Of a DNA stretch of 64,000 bases, positions 10,542 to 22,125 are shown one piece after another. The notes below the pieces were generated by a model. The model was not told the origin of the DNA, searched no databases, and worked only from the letters and a program-made list of their open reading frames with translations. Numbering within the stretch: position 1 is the stretch's first letter; each line of letters starts with the position of its first letter. The position numbers and the translations under genes were made by a program. This DNA comes from Lycium barbarum (Eukaryota > Streptophyta > Magnoliopsida > Solanales > Solanaceae). The DNA lies in assembly GCF_019175385.1 (NCBI RefSeq), contig NC_083340.1:13032336-13096335 (forward strand), in the 5' to 3' direction.

Positions 10542-11010
10542 AACAACTACTGAGACACCAACCATCCAGGGTGCAGAACCAGGAGAGACTCTGAAGAACT
10601 GGACTTGTACTCCGTCCCTGATTCGCCAGGAGTCTTGGTGGACTGAACATGTAGTGAACTTTTATTTTTAAAAGCTTGAATCATGCTCAAAACTTTTGTT
10701 TGCTTTGCTTCATCTTTTGGAGGCTTAATCGTGAAAACTATGAATGCATTTCTAATTTTCCTTAATCATCTACTATTATTTTCTACTATAATTATCAAAT
10801 CCGTCAACTCTACGATTGTGACATAAAATGAACGAATAGACAACATACATCCCGATAGAGTAACAATAAAACTAGGGGACAAGACAAGATTCCACTCGAG
10901 AAATTGAAATAGCCAATAGGTGATAACATAAGCCTAAAAGTTAGCAATTCAAGAAGAAATCAAAGTACGACATTAGGTTAGACAACCTAGTTTGCAACCT
11001 TTCCTTTAGG
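10542..11010 (+). other. Gag-to-3' region junction, no pol
   Basis: Where protease and reverse transcriptase would be expected there are only about 130 bp of frame-shifted remnant, then AT-rich non-coding sequence leading into the first tandem array. No YxDD, DDE or RNase H motif is present in any frame. Confidence 0.6.
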
Positions 11011-11965
11011 TACGAACTACGTTCCGACCTGATTCCCATGGTGGGATACGTAGGCAGCCCACATAGGGTTCGGTTGCTTTATAAAAAAATCCAAAATATC
11101 TTATGCGTACGAACTACGTTCCGACCTGATTCCCATGGTGGGATACGTAGGCAGCCCACATAGGGTTCGGTTGCTTTATAAAAAAATCCAAAATATCTTA
11201 TGCATGCGAACTACGCTTGACCTGATTCCTCAGTGGATACGTAGGCAGCCCATATAGGGACTCGGTCATACTAGGTTAGAATTTTTCCCATTTGCATGCA
11301 TACGAACTGCGCTGACCTGATTCCCATGGGGGATACTTAGGCAGCCCACATAGGGTTTGGTTGCATTTAGAACAAAAATCAAAAGATTTTGCATACATAC
11401 GAACTGCGCTGACCTGATTCCCATGGGGGATACGTAGGCAGCCCACATAGGGTTCGGTTGCATTTAGAACAAAGATCAAAAGATTTTGCATACATACGAA
11501 CTGCGCTGACCTGATTCCCATGGGGGATACTTAGGCAGCCCACATAGGGTTTGGTTGCATTTAGAACAAAAAATTCAAAATACCTTATGCGTACGAACTA
11601 CGTTCCGACCTGATTCCCATGGTGGGATACGTAGGCAACCCACATAGGGTTCGGTTGCGCTATAACAGAAAATCCAAAAATCCTTATACAGGGAAAACCA
11701 CACAGGGCCTGATTCCCTCGGCGGGATTCGTACACTATCAATATACAGAACCGTCACACCTAGATAAAATCCAACAAACCCTTTACCATTGATATAACAG
11801 AACTACGCTGACCTGATCCCTTGGCGGGATACATAGACAATTCACATCGGGTTCGGTCCCTTTATTAAATTTCAAACCATTCCTTATGTACCTCATGAAC
11901 TACGCTCTGACCTGATTCCTTGGCGGATACGTAGGCAACCTATACAAGGTTCGGTCACACCACAA
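11011..11965 (+). repeat. Tandem array A: 97-bp unit, about 10 copies
   Basis: Units start at 11011, 11108, 11204, 11301, 11398, 11495 and 11592, spaced 96-97 bp. More decayed units follow near 11690, 11800 and 11897. Core motifs are TACGAACTACG, CCTGATTCCCATGG, GGATACGTAGGCAGCC and AGGGTTCGGTTGC. Central copies are the most alike, as in arrays grown by unequal exchange. It lies in the 3' untranslated region, where Tat-lineage elements are known to hold hypervariable tandem repeats. Confidence 0.88.
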
Positions 11966-12800
11966 CATAAGTTTAGCATACCCTTTTGAACCCAAAACTG
12001 GGGCATATTTTGAAAAGATATAGACAAAAGAACAGTTGGACATCGACAAGATTAAGGCTACCAGATAGGAAGTATTATAGACCAATTACTTTAGAAGTGT
12101 CACAATCTGAAGTTGGCAGAAATATTTTACAACTTACATACACATATTTACGCATATATATTTCCTTATATACATATATTTGCATATATATCTTTCCTTA
12201 CATACATGCATTTACATATACATATTTCACAACTTATATACGTATAGTTACATTCCCTTATACATATACTTACATACCTACCTTTCAAATGAAATAATTT
12301 CTTTCAATTATTTCACTACTGTTTATCTACCGAGGCTTAAACGGAGATCACAAGATCCAAACAAACAAGACGAATGGAGCGCCAACCACGTCAAGCTTCG
12401 AGTCAACACGAATCAACTTCCCCCTCCCAAACTAAGAATTTTTCTTTGAGTGCAGGAACTTAAGACCGCGAGATCAACAGTCAAGTCTATCAATCATGGC
12501 AGAAAAGCATCATCTGGCTCAATATGGCCTCGCCTAAAAAGCCAAACGGCTTTATTTCTAACTCTACCTTTAATTTTTATTTTATCACAATAACTTTATG
12601 ACTTTATATACCTATTTTGTAGGTTGACGAAGTTGGAGGCGAATTAAATCAGGATCGCACGTCATTAGTTCAGCCTGTCACGATACCATCAACATCATAA
12701 GCCAAACGGATATTCTACCGCTTTGCTCCATACTTTACCAATTACTTTATCATATACTTCACTAGCTTAACCATTTTATTCTGAACTTTGCAGGAATTAT
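11966..12800 (+). other. Non-coding spacer between the two arrays
   Basis: AT-rich sequence with a stretch of repeated CATATATTTRCATA-like units (12135-12290). The motif GCATAAGCCAAACGG-type appears near 12537 and 12700 and recurs in array B. No gene is seen. Confidence 0.5.
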
Positions 12801-13596
12801 TGTCAAGTCCCCGAAGACAACCGGAGACACATCATCAAATCTCTGAGGACAATCGGAGAAGTATCATCAAGTCCCCGAAGACAACCGGAGACACGTCATC
12901 AAATCTCTGAAGACAACCGGAGATGTATCATCAAGTCCCCGAAGACAACCGGAGACGCATCATCAAATCTCTGAAGACAACCGGAGACAGATCATCAAGT
13001 CCCGAAGACAACTGGGCATCACTCGGCTATACTGCCCCATATGCATAAGCCAGACGGCTACACATCATCAACTTTAATGATTTACCTTGAACTTTACAGG
13101 AATATCATCAAGTCCCCGAAGACAACCGGAGACACAGCATCAAGTCCCCGAAGACAATCGGAGACACAGCATCAAGTCCCCGAAGACAACCGGAGACACG
13201 TCATCAAATCTCTGAAGACAACCGGAGATGTATCATCAAGTCCCCGAAGACAACCGGAGACGCATCATCAAATCTCTGAAGACAACCGGAGACAGATCAT
13301 CAAGTCCCGAAGACAACCGGGCATCACTCGGCTATACTGCCCCATATGCATAAGCCAGACGGCTACACATCATCAACTCTAATGATTTACCTTGAACTTT
13401 ATAGGAATATCATCAAGTCCCCGAAGACAACCGGAGACACAGCATCAAGTCCCCGAAGACAACCGGAGACACAGCATCAAGTCCCCGAAGACAACCGGAG
13501 ACACAGCATCAAGTCCCCGAAGACAACCGGAGACACAGCATCAAGTCCCCGAAGACAACCGGAGATGCATCATCAAGTCCCCGAAGACAACCGGAG
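12801..13596 (+). repeat. Tandem array B: 32-bp unit in 305-bp higher-order repeat
   Basis: The unit CATCAAGTCCCCGAAGACAA + CCGGAGACAC + AG is exactly periodic at 13411, 13443, 13475, 13507 and 13539. A variant unit (CATCAAATCTCTGAAGACAA) alternates with it in the earlier blocks. The blocks sit inside a larger repeat of 305 bp, marked by GCATAAGCCAGACGGCTACA at 13043 and 13348. The unit has no stop in any forward frame, which produces long meaningless overlapping frames. Confidence 0.88.
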
Positions 13597-14557
13597 ATAT
13601 CGCATGGCTACACGGCCTCACTTGCATAAGCCAAACGGCTATACACTTACTTTACTCCTTACTTCATTTCTTTATTTCATCATCTACTTTACCTACTTTG
13701 ACGAATTTACCTTATGTTTCGCAGATATCATTTATCATCGAGTCCCGGAAGAAAGTCGGAGGCCTTATCACTATCATCTTCAACTGCAACTAGAGATATT
13801 ATCACGTCCTCAGCATACGCATCATGCATTCATTCAAGTCCCTGAAGACAACCAGAGACAACATTGGCCACACGACTTCACTTTCATTCCCACGCTCATA
13901 TTTACTGTCATTTTACACTCTTCACAATTTTACATTTTTAACTTTATTACTAATTTTGACATGAATTTCAGTTTTGGCAGAAAATACAACCTGCAAGGAC
14001 ACAGCACAACGTGGAACTTTATCTTACGCAGTGAACTGGGGCAAATTTGCTAAAGAGGAATACCAAACTCACAAGCAAAGGTCACGAATCTACTCTCGAA
14101 CTCAATTCCGCCTATGTCCACAAACACGTGATACGTAGGTTAAAATTCTCTTTCACATACTCCGCTAAAACTCTACTAAATCTACTCTTTTCACAATCTC
14201 ATATTCCTTTCTACACCCCAGTGTCTCCATAACTCAACACTGGGGCATCTTTGAAGAATTCACATCGTGCCCAGTAGAGTCCTACTTAAAGGTGTGTTGC
14301 ACGCCACATTTATAATTAGGAGGCTATAAGCATATGTTCCATTCTTGAACATTCTCGTCACCCGTCTACAACCCTTACAAATCGTAAATCCATAAATAAC
14401 ATTCGCTCAACGGGTTCGACCACAATTCCTTTTGCCTTCATAATATTTTTCACCAATTCTCCTAAACCATATCTTATAAATTCATATTCGTTGGTCCAAA
14501 CAAAATTGGCTACTACGTCAACTTCTTCGCCCGAAGATTCTTACATCATCTCCGGTC
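13597..14557 (+). other. 3' untranslated region with stray array-B units
   Basis: Single decayed copies of the 32-bp unit lie near 13740 and 13833. The rest is non-coding up to the polypurine tract. The phrase ACTGGGGCAA/ACTGGGGCAT recurs near 14035 and 14240. Confidence 0.5.
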
Positions 14558-14567
14558 GAAGAGGGGC
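14558..14567 (+). promoter_or_regulatory. Polypurine tract
   Basis: GAAGAGGGGC lies 3 nt before the TG of the 3' LTR, the expected position for the plus-strand primer. Its preservation with the primer site and both LTR ends means the cis signals for reverse transcription are intact. Confidence 0.7.
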
Positions 14568-14570
14568 ATC

Positions 14571-17500
14571 TGTTGACACCCAATTTTGTCCCTCCTTTAT
14601 TTAATCTACTCGGGTTTCTAAATTTGCTGACGAGCTAAATACTTTATTTTTTTCACAATATTTTATTGCCACTACTATTAATATCATTACTTTTATTTTC
14701 AACATTATGAGCATTACTTCATCACAAATTTTAAACGGTTAGTCATCGTTTCGTTTTCGGGTTTGAACTCGTTAAATTAATTACAAGACAACGCTTTGTT
14801 AAATCATTATTTTTTCTATATATTAATTGTCTTCGCATAATATATGTTGTATTAGTTATTAAATTAGAAGCCCAAAAAATAATTAAATAGCGGAGAAAGG
14901 ATCAATGTTTTCAGCCAAATTAATAGCCCAAAATACAAATACAATATTATTTTCCTACCCAAATAAATAACCCACATTTTTAATACCCAACCCGCCTTTT
15001 CAATCCACATTTTAGCCCAAACGAATTATTGACCCGGCCCAGTCTACGTGACCCGACCCGGTCCAACCATTCCCTTATTCTCTTTAACCTAAACCCTAAT
15101 CCCCTTTCTCTTTCCTTTCTCCTCTCTCTACCCTTTTCCGCCTCCTTCAAGCGCTCTCTCTCTCTTCTTTCTTCATCTTCACCGCCGCACCCCCTTGCCC
15201 ACTTCTCTCGCCTCCCTCACGCTCCTCTCTTCCCCACACCACTACCCCACTCCGCTTCTCTCTCTACCCCACTCCTCCGCTCCCCTCCACTCAACGCCGC
15301 TACCCCACTCTCCACTCACCGCCGCTCCCCTACGCTCCTCTTCCTCCGCTCCACTACGCTCCTTCATCTCTTTTTCTTCAATACCAATGAAACCCTATAA
15401 ATATAATCCTAGTTGAATCGTTTAGGAGGGGGGGCTGAAAACGAAAACCTCACAAAACACAAGTTTTAATCAACAAAGCCAGCGAACAATTACTCTATTT
15501 TCCTTTCATTTTCTGTTTAAAACTTTAAGTTTCTTTAATCGATTTCGAGTTCGTCGCGTTCGAGTGTAGATTCGAGACCTCGTCGATCCCCACTTCACTG
15601 TACCACAAAAAGGTAATGACGTCTTCTGTTTAGTTTCTTTAGCTGATAATGTTGTGTTGAAATCATGTTTGGACTTGAAATTGTGTATATTCTGCTGCTG
15701 TTCAGATTTATTGTCTTGTTAAATTTCTGTTAACATAGAGAAATCATGTTTTAATGCCTTGTTATGACCAGTCGTGATTCAAAAAAAACCTGTTTGCATT
15801 TCTTATTTCGTGTAGCTGTTATAGTTGTTGGATGATTTAATTTAATCTGGGAGTCTGATTTATGTGTAAGGGTTAAAAGGCGATACAAATAGATATCATG
15901 AATTCGCGTATGTAGCGCTGTCCCTCTTTTGCTCTATTTTATTCGAGATAATGTATTCGGTCATGAATGTAATTTACCTGGGTTTAGATGTGACGAAATG
16001 ATTATACGACATATCGGTATTCGTTGTTGATTTTATTTGGTCTGCAAGATCATGGTCGCCTGTTTAAAATGATAGGATTAATGTCGAAACGACCAGTTTG
16101 GGATTTCAGTTAGTTTACCATGTCATTGCTGCAATACTAGTTTCAAAGGCCTGCATTTTTCTACATCCCTTTAGAATTCGTTTAAATTGATAGGATTCAT
16201 GCTGAATATACCCATTTACAAATATGAATATCCCTGTTGATGCAGCTGTTTTGGTATGAATTGATGTTGGTTATTGGTTCAATCCATGTTTGGTTAAGTT
16301 CTAGTATGCATATGCTGTTCTCGTGGATAATCTGATTCTCTTTTGTTTGTTTAATAACAGCAGTATAGACCTGAGTTTTAAGCATAAATTATTATCCTGG
16401 TGTATGCTAAGCAGTTGGGACCAAAGGAATATGTTACAAATAATTCATTAAGCTTCAACTCTTGTCTTAGCAGTTTAGAGAGAATACAATGATATATGGT
16501 TATTTAAGCCCAATCCTGGTGGTATAATCTGTTAACAAGAATGCTACAGACTGAAATATATGACGATATGGTTGTGCTGTTTGTTTGAATATCTCAAATC
16601 CGTCTTGTGCTATTAAGTAATGTATGAAAGGTATGTTGTTGAAATTAGCAAAGGAACAAGTTTGAGGCTGCAACAAATTGAGTAGACTTAAAGAATATTA
16701 GTCATATTATTCAAAGTTTATGACTAACTTGCTTGCGTTATATACCTGCTAACATTGTTTGTGTCTCGGATTTAGAGGACTTAAACCTTTCATTGCATAT
16801 GACCTTTGTTTCATCCTCATTAGTGTTAAATATGCATATATATTGTGGAAAATGATATGCAAACATGCTGCATATGTCTTGCCCAGAAAATTAAAAAAAA
16901 AAAAAAATCCAAGTGTACGATGTTTGATCCCTTTCCCTTTCCCCTGTATCTGCATACGTTTCTTCTTCAGAAAATCCTTGCTTGCTGCCTTAAATACATT
17001 GTATGAACCTGCAAAGGGATTGTTTCCCTTTGAGTTATCAAAACCAAACACCTCTGTCCCTTTTGGCTGCTGCTTTATTGTTGGGTTTGTGAGCCACATT
17101 TGATAAAATAGCTACTGCTGAACTTTGGTATAAACAACGATACTTTGGTCATTACTTTTAGCCAGCTGCTGTTGCCATTTTCTTGACTGTTGCTATACTA
17201 CAAATAGCTATTGCATCTGTGTGTTAATCCAGTACCTGTGTCGAGAAAGATGTGGTTATACTTGGCCGCTATGTGGATATTACTTACGTTCGATAAAACA
17301 GTTGATGTTTTTGCTGCTACTTATAGCTGCGCTAATTGCTACGTTTGGAATTACGCTAGTGGTCGTTGTGTATCGCTTATTTGCCCATTTCTTCACATGT
17401 CACTTAGTTCCAGTTGCAAGTTCTTATATTTTAGGCTGAATATATCTTGGCACATGTTAATCATCTCTTAAGTTTCCCAGATATGATGATTTTTGTACAT

Positions 17501-18731
17501 TATAGGAATTATACCCTCACACTAATTTCTTCTCCTTTCTTTTGCATGACATCGGGGATTGTGAGGAGTCTCGAATGAGACTCAACTTTGCTGCAAGATC
17601 GAACAATCATGCTACCTCCTCTCGAGTCAACCCACTCTAAAAAAGGGGATAATTCTGGGCCAAAGCCCATCACATTGGCAGCGAATAGCAGCAGTCCAAA
17701 AGGATTGAGCCAAACAGTAGTTTAGTCGCGGCAGGCCTAAAAATGGATTGAGCCCCTTTAATTTCTTTGCTCTTCTATTTTATCGTTGTGTATTTAATCT
17801 TTGTTGTATGACTAATTCTTTTGTTTGTTAATCTAGATGAACTTTAGCAAATTAGTGGAGTTTAGATGAATAATGGGTAGTCAATTTAAGGAAACTAATA
17901 ATAATCAATTCCATGAAGTTTCATTTTTAATTATTTATAGAATCTATAATATTTACTTTTGGTATAATTGATTTTCAATAGCAAATTCATATTTTGAGTC
18001 AAAGGAATCATAATTTATGTTTTACTATTTAGAAGTGTCACAAATCTCACACCACATTAGCGTATTCTAAGAAAAAATAAAAAGTAAACTAACTCAACGA
18101 ATAATTCTTTCACTTTAGTTTCTTTCCAACACTTAGAAATATGTATTTGTCTAGAACAACCTTCAAAGCTTTTACTAAATAACTCTTTAAATTTTAGTCA
18201 TTTCTTTCACATATAAACATACATGTCCCGTTTTCTTTTAGTTTATTTTTGACTAAACTCTTTTATGCAATTGCTATTTTCTACAAGTATTATTTTAAAC
18301 AACGCTATTATACCTTCGTCAAAACAGCATTAAAAATACTCTTTTATACAAATTATTATTATTGTTTTACAAGTTCTATTTTTACATATCTATTTATGGC
18401 TTTAGCCACACTTACAAAACTGCTTTCCTTTTTCTATAATACCATATTTACACTTAGCCTAACTAATCATAAGTCCGGTCGGTTAACCATTGTTAATGGG
18501 TCTTAAAGGATGCCTAATACCATCCCTTTAGACTAATTGAACCCTTACCTAGAATCTTAAGTTTCGCAGACCTTAAACAGAGCTAACTTTAGAAAATGAC
18601 TTTAATAAACTTTAGGTGTCCTAATTCACCATAAATAATTAGGTGGCGACTCCTTAAAATAAACAAAAAACAGGAATCTCCAATACGTCATACTTCTAAT
18701 TTAACCTCTGCGGTTAAAATGGGGTATGACA
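14571..18731 (+). repeat. 3' LTR of Ogre-type element (4161 bp)
   Basis: Same length and ends as 4065-8225. Differences noticed include GCGGAGAAAGG for GCGGAGGAAGG, TTTAACCTA for TTTCACCTA, ACCATCCC for ACCTTCCC and a poly-A length change, about ten in all. Confidence 0.88.
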
Positions 18732-19217
18732 ATGGTTATAAGAGTCTATAAATAATATTAGTAAGTGGAGGAAGGTTTGGAGGGTGAATGAATCAAAAAA
18801 GGATGAATTTCGTCAAAAGTCGGCAAGCTGGGAATACGATAACATGTACTTTTGGGTGGATAAGGAGTGCTTCACATGCTAAGCAAGTAATGATATGAAG
18901 TATTTGAATCGTATAATGACCGCTTGTTAAGTTTGGAAGTCAAACGAGTTGTAATACGAAAGTCGACAAAGGGTGTCGCAAGTTAAGTTTGTAAATTTTA
19001 CTGAAATTTGGGTCAGATGTCGCGGAACTTTTCTCTCAATCTACTTGGTGTTACGGGGTGGTCCACCAACAAAATTGAAGGTCTATGAGTCTAGTTTCCA
19101 TCATATTTAACTGTTCATCGATACGACGGCGGAGTAGCGAGATATTTGCATTTCCGTTCGAGGGTGCAAACTGCCGCTGGACAGAACAACCAAAGTCGGT
19201 CGCTGCCTAGCTCAACA

Positions 19218-19225
19218 TATATAAA
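19218..19225 (+). promoter_or_regulatory. TATA box in outer solo LTR
   Basis: TATATAAA followed by AACGCCCC and a CT/CA-rich leader with AAACCCTAAG resembles a plant promoter start region. It agrees with plus-strand orientation of this LTR. Confidence 0.45.
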
Positions 19226-20769
19226 AACGCCCCAAATCATTTTGAACCTCATTTCTCTCAAGAACAAACCCTAAGATACCTCCCAAACCCTCTCAAACAT
19301 TCCTCCATGATCCATGAACATCTCAAGGAGCTAATCAATCCATCTTAACACAACAAAAACCGTGGCAATCACAAAACCTTCATTTCTCCATAAAATTCGC
19401 TTTTCGGAAGAAAACGTCATCTTGAAGCAACTTCTATTTTGGATTGATTCTGGGAATCATAGGTGACCATTCGTAAGATATTCAAGGACTCGTGGAACGT
19501 GGAAAACTTCTTCGTTGAGGTATGTAGGCTTTCTCTTCTCTTTGTGGCATGACTAGTATTCAAATGACCTTTCGCTGAAATATCATTCTGTCAACTTGCG
19601 TCGGTCACGTTTACTAAAGGTTGAGCTAATCTCTACTTCATGTATGGCTTGTGTCGAAGTAGTTTCTACGTTTTCTATACGTTGTAGTTGGTTATCGATT
19701 GAAAGGCTTCTCGTTAAACTTGTGTCGTTTGTGCTCCACAATGGTTAAGTTCACTTCTCTTCATGAATAACTTGTATTTTCATGCCTTCTTGCAGTAGTT
19801 ATCTCTCTTGTCTAACGATTGAAGAATAATGTTCCTTATAGTACTTTTCATGTTGGGATTGAGTCTACTATATTCATTCGGTTGAGCTGATCCTTACCTC
19901 ATGTGTAATCCGTATCACGGTATATCTCATATTCCTTACATTTGTCGTCCCTTGAATTGAAAGATAAAGAACGTAGTGATAATAACTATAGGTGGAGGAT
20001 AACGTCGATAGGTCACTCCGACTTTTTCTATGATATCCCTTTTGAGGTCGGTCTTGCATTGCATTTATATATATGTATGTATTTTCATTACTGCGCCGCG
20101 CTATAGTCAGTTGGGCAGGCACGTAGATATGTACCTAGATGTATTTCTTTCATTACTGCATCGTGTCATAGACACCCGAGCAGGCACATAGCTATGCATA
20201 CCACTGATCAGTTGGGCAGAGATGATGATGAGCTCGCCTCATAGAGGGATTCATTATTATATGCTATGATAGATGCCTCCACAGTGAGGAATGATTTTAC
20301 AAGCACGTATTTACATTCATATCAGAGTTATGGGTGCCCACAGTGGCTTTGCTATGAGTTTCAGGTTGTCTCTCCGTACCTTTTCTTATGTTCTATATAT
20401 CTTACGTTTATGTTATGTTATGCTTTCCGCCTTACACACTCGGTACATCTTTCGTATTGACGCCCTTTTTGTGCGTTGTGATCATGTCCACAGGTACAGA
20501 TAGACAGGTTGGTGTGCCAACCCAGTAGGGTACCAGATGTTCAGCGGTTGGTTGTTCCACTTCATTTCTCTAGAGTTGTTAGTCAGAGTCTTGAGTAGGA
20601 ATGCATGCTTGTATATATATTATTAGGATGACTATGGATACGTCGGGGCCCTGTACCGACCAGTTGATGCATATTAGTGCTCTTATAGGCTTATAGACTA
20701 TTAGTCAGTGGACATGTGTTGTGCTTGGCCTTGCCGTCCTTCTGACTATGGTCTTGTCGGTCCAAGTTA

Positions 20770-20772
<3 letters not shown>

Positions 20773-20816
<44 letters not shown>
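20773..20816. repeat. (TA)n microsatellite
   Basis: Uninterrupted AT dinucleotides over about 44 bp inside the right part of the outer solo LTR. Confidence 0.95.
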
Positions 20817-20819
<3 letters not shown>

Positions 20820-20984
20820 GTTGGGCCTTTTCTGCTTACGGGTTATCATGTTTTATTCATATTGTCATCATTTGGCGGCCTTGACTGCCCGCGGTTCATG
20901 TTATGAAGTTTAGATATAAAGGTTGGTTCCCTCCGGCCTTCGGGTGCCGGCCACAGCCGCCCAAGGTTGGGGTGTGATAGATAG

Positions 20985-21150
20985 GGACTAGGGAGAGGCT
21001 CCACAATGTTCTACTTGATAATCTAGTGGCTCATATACAAACTATCAATTTTGATCCTTTGCATGATTATTAGGATGCTTGGACTGCAAATCAAAATGGG
21101 AAATTTACTATCTAATCTGACAAGAAGAACCTCAGGAAATAAAATAACTT
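20985..21150 (+). pseudogene. Decayed non-LTR ORF2 scrap split by solo LTR
   Basis: Joining the sequence just left of the solo LTR (about 3860-3950) to this stretch across the GATAG duplication gives one frame. It contains GTRERLHNVLLDNLVAHIQ and, after a stop, DAWTANQNGKFTI. The W-x2-N-x-x-G-K-F-T pattern is typical of the segment before the zf-RVT domain of plant LINE ORF2. Two in-frame stops are present. It is probably the original host of the solo LTR insertion. Confidence 0.35.
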
Positions 21151-22042
21151 TCGTGTTTTTATAATAGTATAGATAAATATCAAGATATATATGCAATTTG
21201 TAATGTTGCTGAAATTAAAAATTAAAAATATAAATTGTAAGATAACTTTCAAAGTTGAAATTGATAGATCAGTGTTATTTTTTTCTCTTTGAATATTGAT
21301 TTGTGTTCAATACAAATCTTGAACAATTAAATCTATCATCTAGTATTTTAGTTTATACAGTATTTCGTGTATTTTCATTACTAAAAGCAATAGAACTGAA
21401 AAACATAAACTTTTTAGATTGTTTATATTTAGTAAAAGCTGATTGTTGAAATCGTTCGTGGCAGGAACTTTGGTTGAACAAGATTCTAGTGACCCCACGC
21501 ATTAAAAGAATTTCTTATTTGTTTTTTTAAAATCTTGAATACCCTTAATAATAAGATATGTGGCTACTCCACTGACCAAAGATGGTAAAAGGGCAGGGAG
21601 TTCTTTTAAATATCCTTCATCGAGAATTATATTATAGAAATAAGATACAAATAATTATTTATTTATTTATTATATATAAACTGCTTAATTCCCTTGATAC
21701 AAGGGAAAGTTCTAGAGTAGTTGTAGACGGGTTTACAAGCAATTGATTTAAGTCACAAATTCAAAACCCAACTACGACATCATAGTAATTACTTTTTGAA
21801 TTCCCATATAATTAATTCTTGGCATGTCACAAACATTAAGGCATATTGTTTAAGTGGAGAAGAATAGAAATATCAATGCATTATCCATCGAACTTTGAAC
21901 TATATGCTAAATTTGGAGGGAATACATGAAAGATATTGTTAGAGCCACTTGACCCCTAATTTATATATCGACAAGGGATCTTTCCTTCTCCAATAGAAAC
22001 AAATCAAATTAGGAAAACAGAGCATCATTAAACACATAAAAT
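21151..22042. other. AT-rich intergenic DNA
   Basis: No reading frame, structured repeat or TE terminus was recognised between the LINE scrap and the 3' end of the dioxygenase gene. Confidence 0.5.
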
Positions 22043-22048
22043 TTTATT
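22043..22048 (-). terminator. Poly(A) signal of dioxygenase gene
   Basis: AATAAA on the minus strand (TTTATT on plus) lies 78 bp downstream of the stop codon, inside a T/A-rich stretch, as expected for a plant polyadenylation region. Confidence 0.5.
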
Positions 22049-22125
22049 TCAAGTCATAGCAAACAGGAAAGCAACATGGCTCAAGCATAAAACAGAGAAA
22101 GTTGAAGCTTAAGAACTGCGACAGT

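Larger units (their letters stand above)
4065..18731 (+). mobile_element. Non-autonomous Ogre/Tat-type LTR retrotransposon, gag only
   Basis: Two LTRs of 4161 bp (4065-8225 and 14571-18731) begin TGTTGACACCC and end GGGGTATGACA. The element is flanked by the 5-bp duplication ATGGT (4060-4064 and 18732-18736). The primer site at 8229 matches the 3' end of tRNA-Arg (TGGCGACTC) and the polypurine tract GAAGAGGGG lies just before the 3' LTR. The very long LTR, the tRNA-Arg primer and a Gag with a CAYH...GH...C knuckle are traits of the Ogre/Tat lineage of Ty3/gypsy. The 6.3-kb interior holds only a shortened Gag followed by tandem repeats. No protease, reverse transcriptase, RNase H or integrase reading frame is present. 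It therefore fits a LARD or TR-GAG type derivative mobilised in trans. The LTRs differ at about ten sites by eye, so the insertion is recent. Confidence 0.85.
3951..20979 (+). mobile_element. Solo LTR (Ty3/gypsy-like), split by nested insertion
   Basis: The LTR begins TGTTACATCCCGGATTTCCG (3951) and ends GGTTGGGGTGTGATA (20979). It is flanked by the perfect 5-bp duplication GATAG (3946-3950 and 20980-20984). Subtracting the nested element (4065-18731) and one copy of its 5-bp duplication leaves about 2357 bp. No internal region or second LTR is present, so this is the product of LTR-LTR recombination. The terminal CA has mutated to TA. A promoter-like TATA box lies in the right part at 19218. 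Confidence 0.85.

Noticed and set aside
12801..13596. CRISPR-like array of regularly spaced 32-bp repeats
   Set aside because: The units abut directly with no unique spacers, lie inside a plant retrotransposon and belong to a higher-order repeat.
13041..14053. Reading frames of 113, 235 and 133 codons across array B
   Set aside because: They are translations of the 32-bp tandem unit, which lacks stops in every forward frame. No domain, and no start context.
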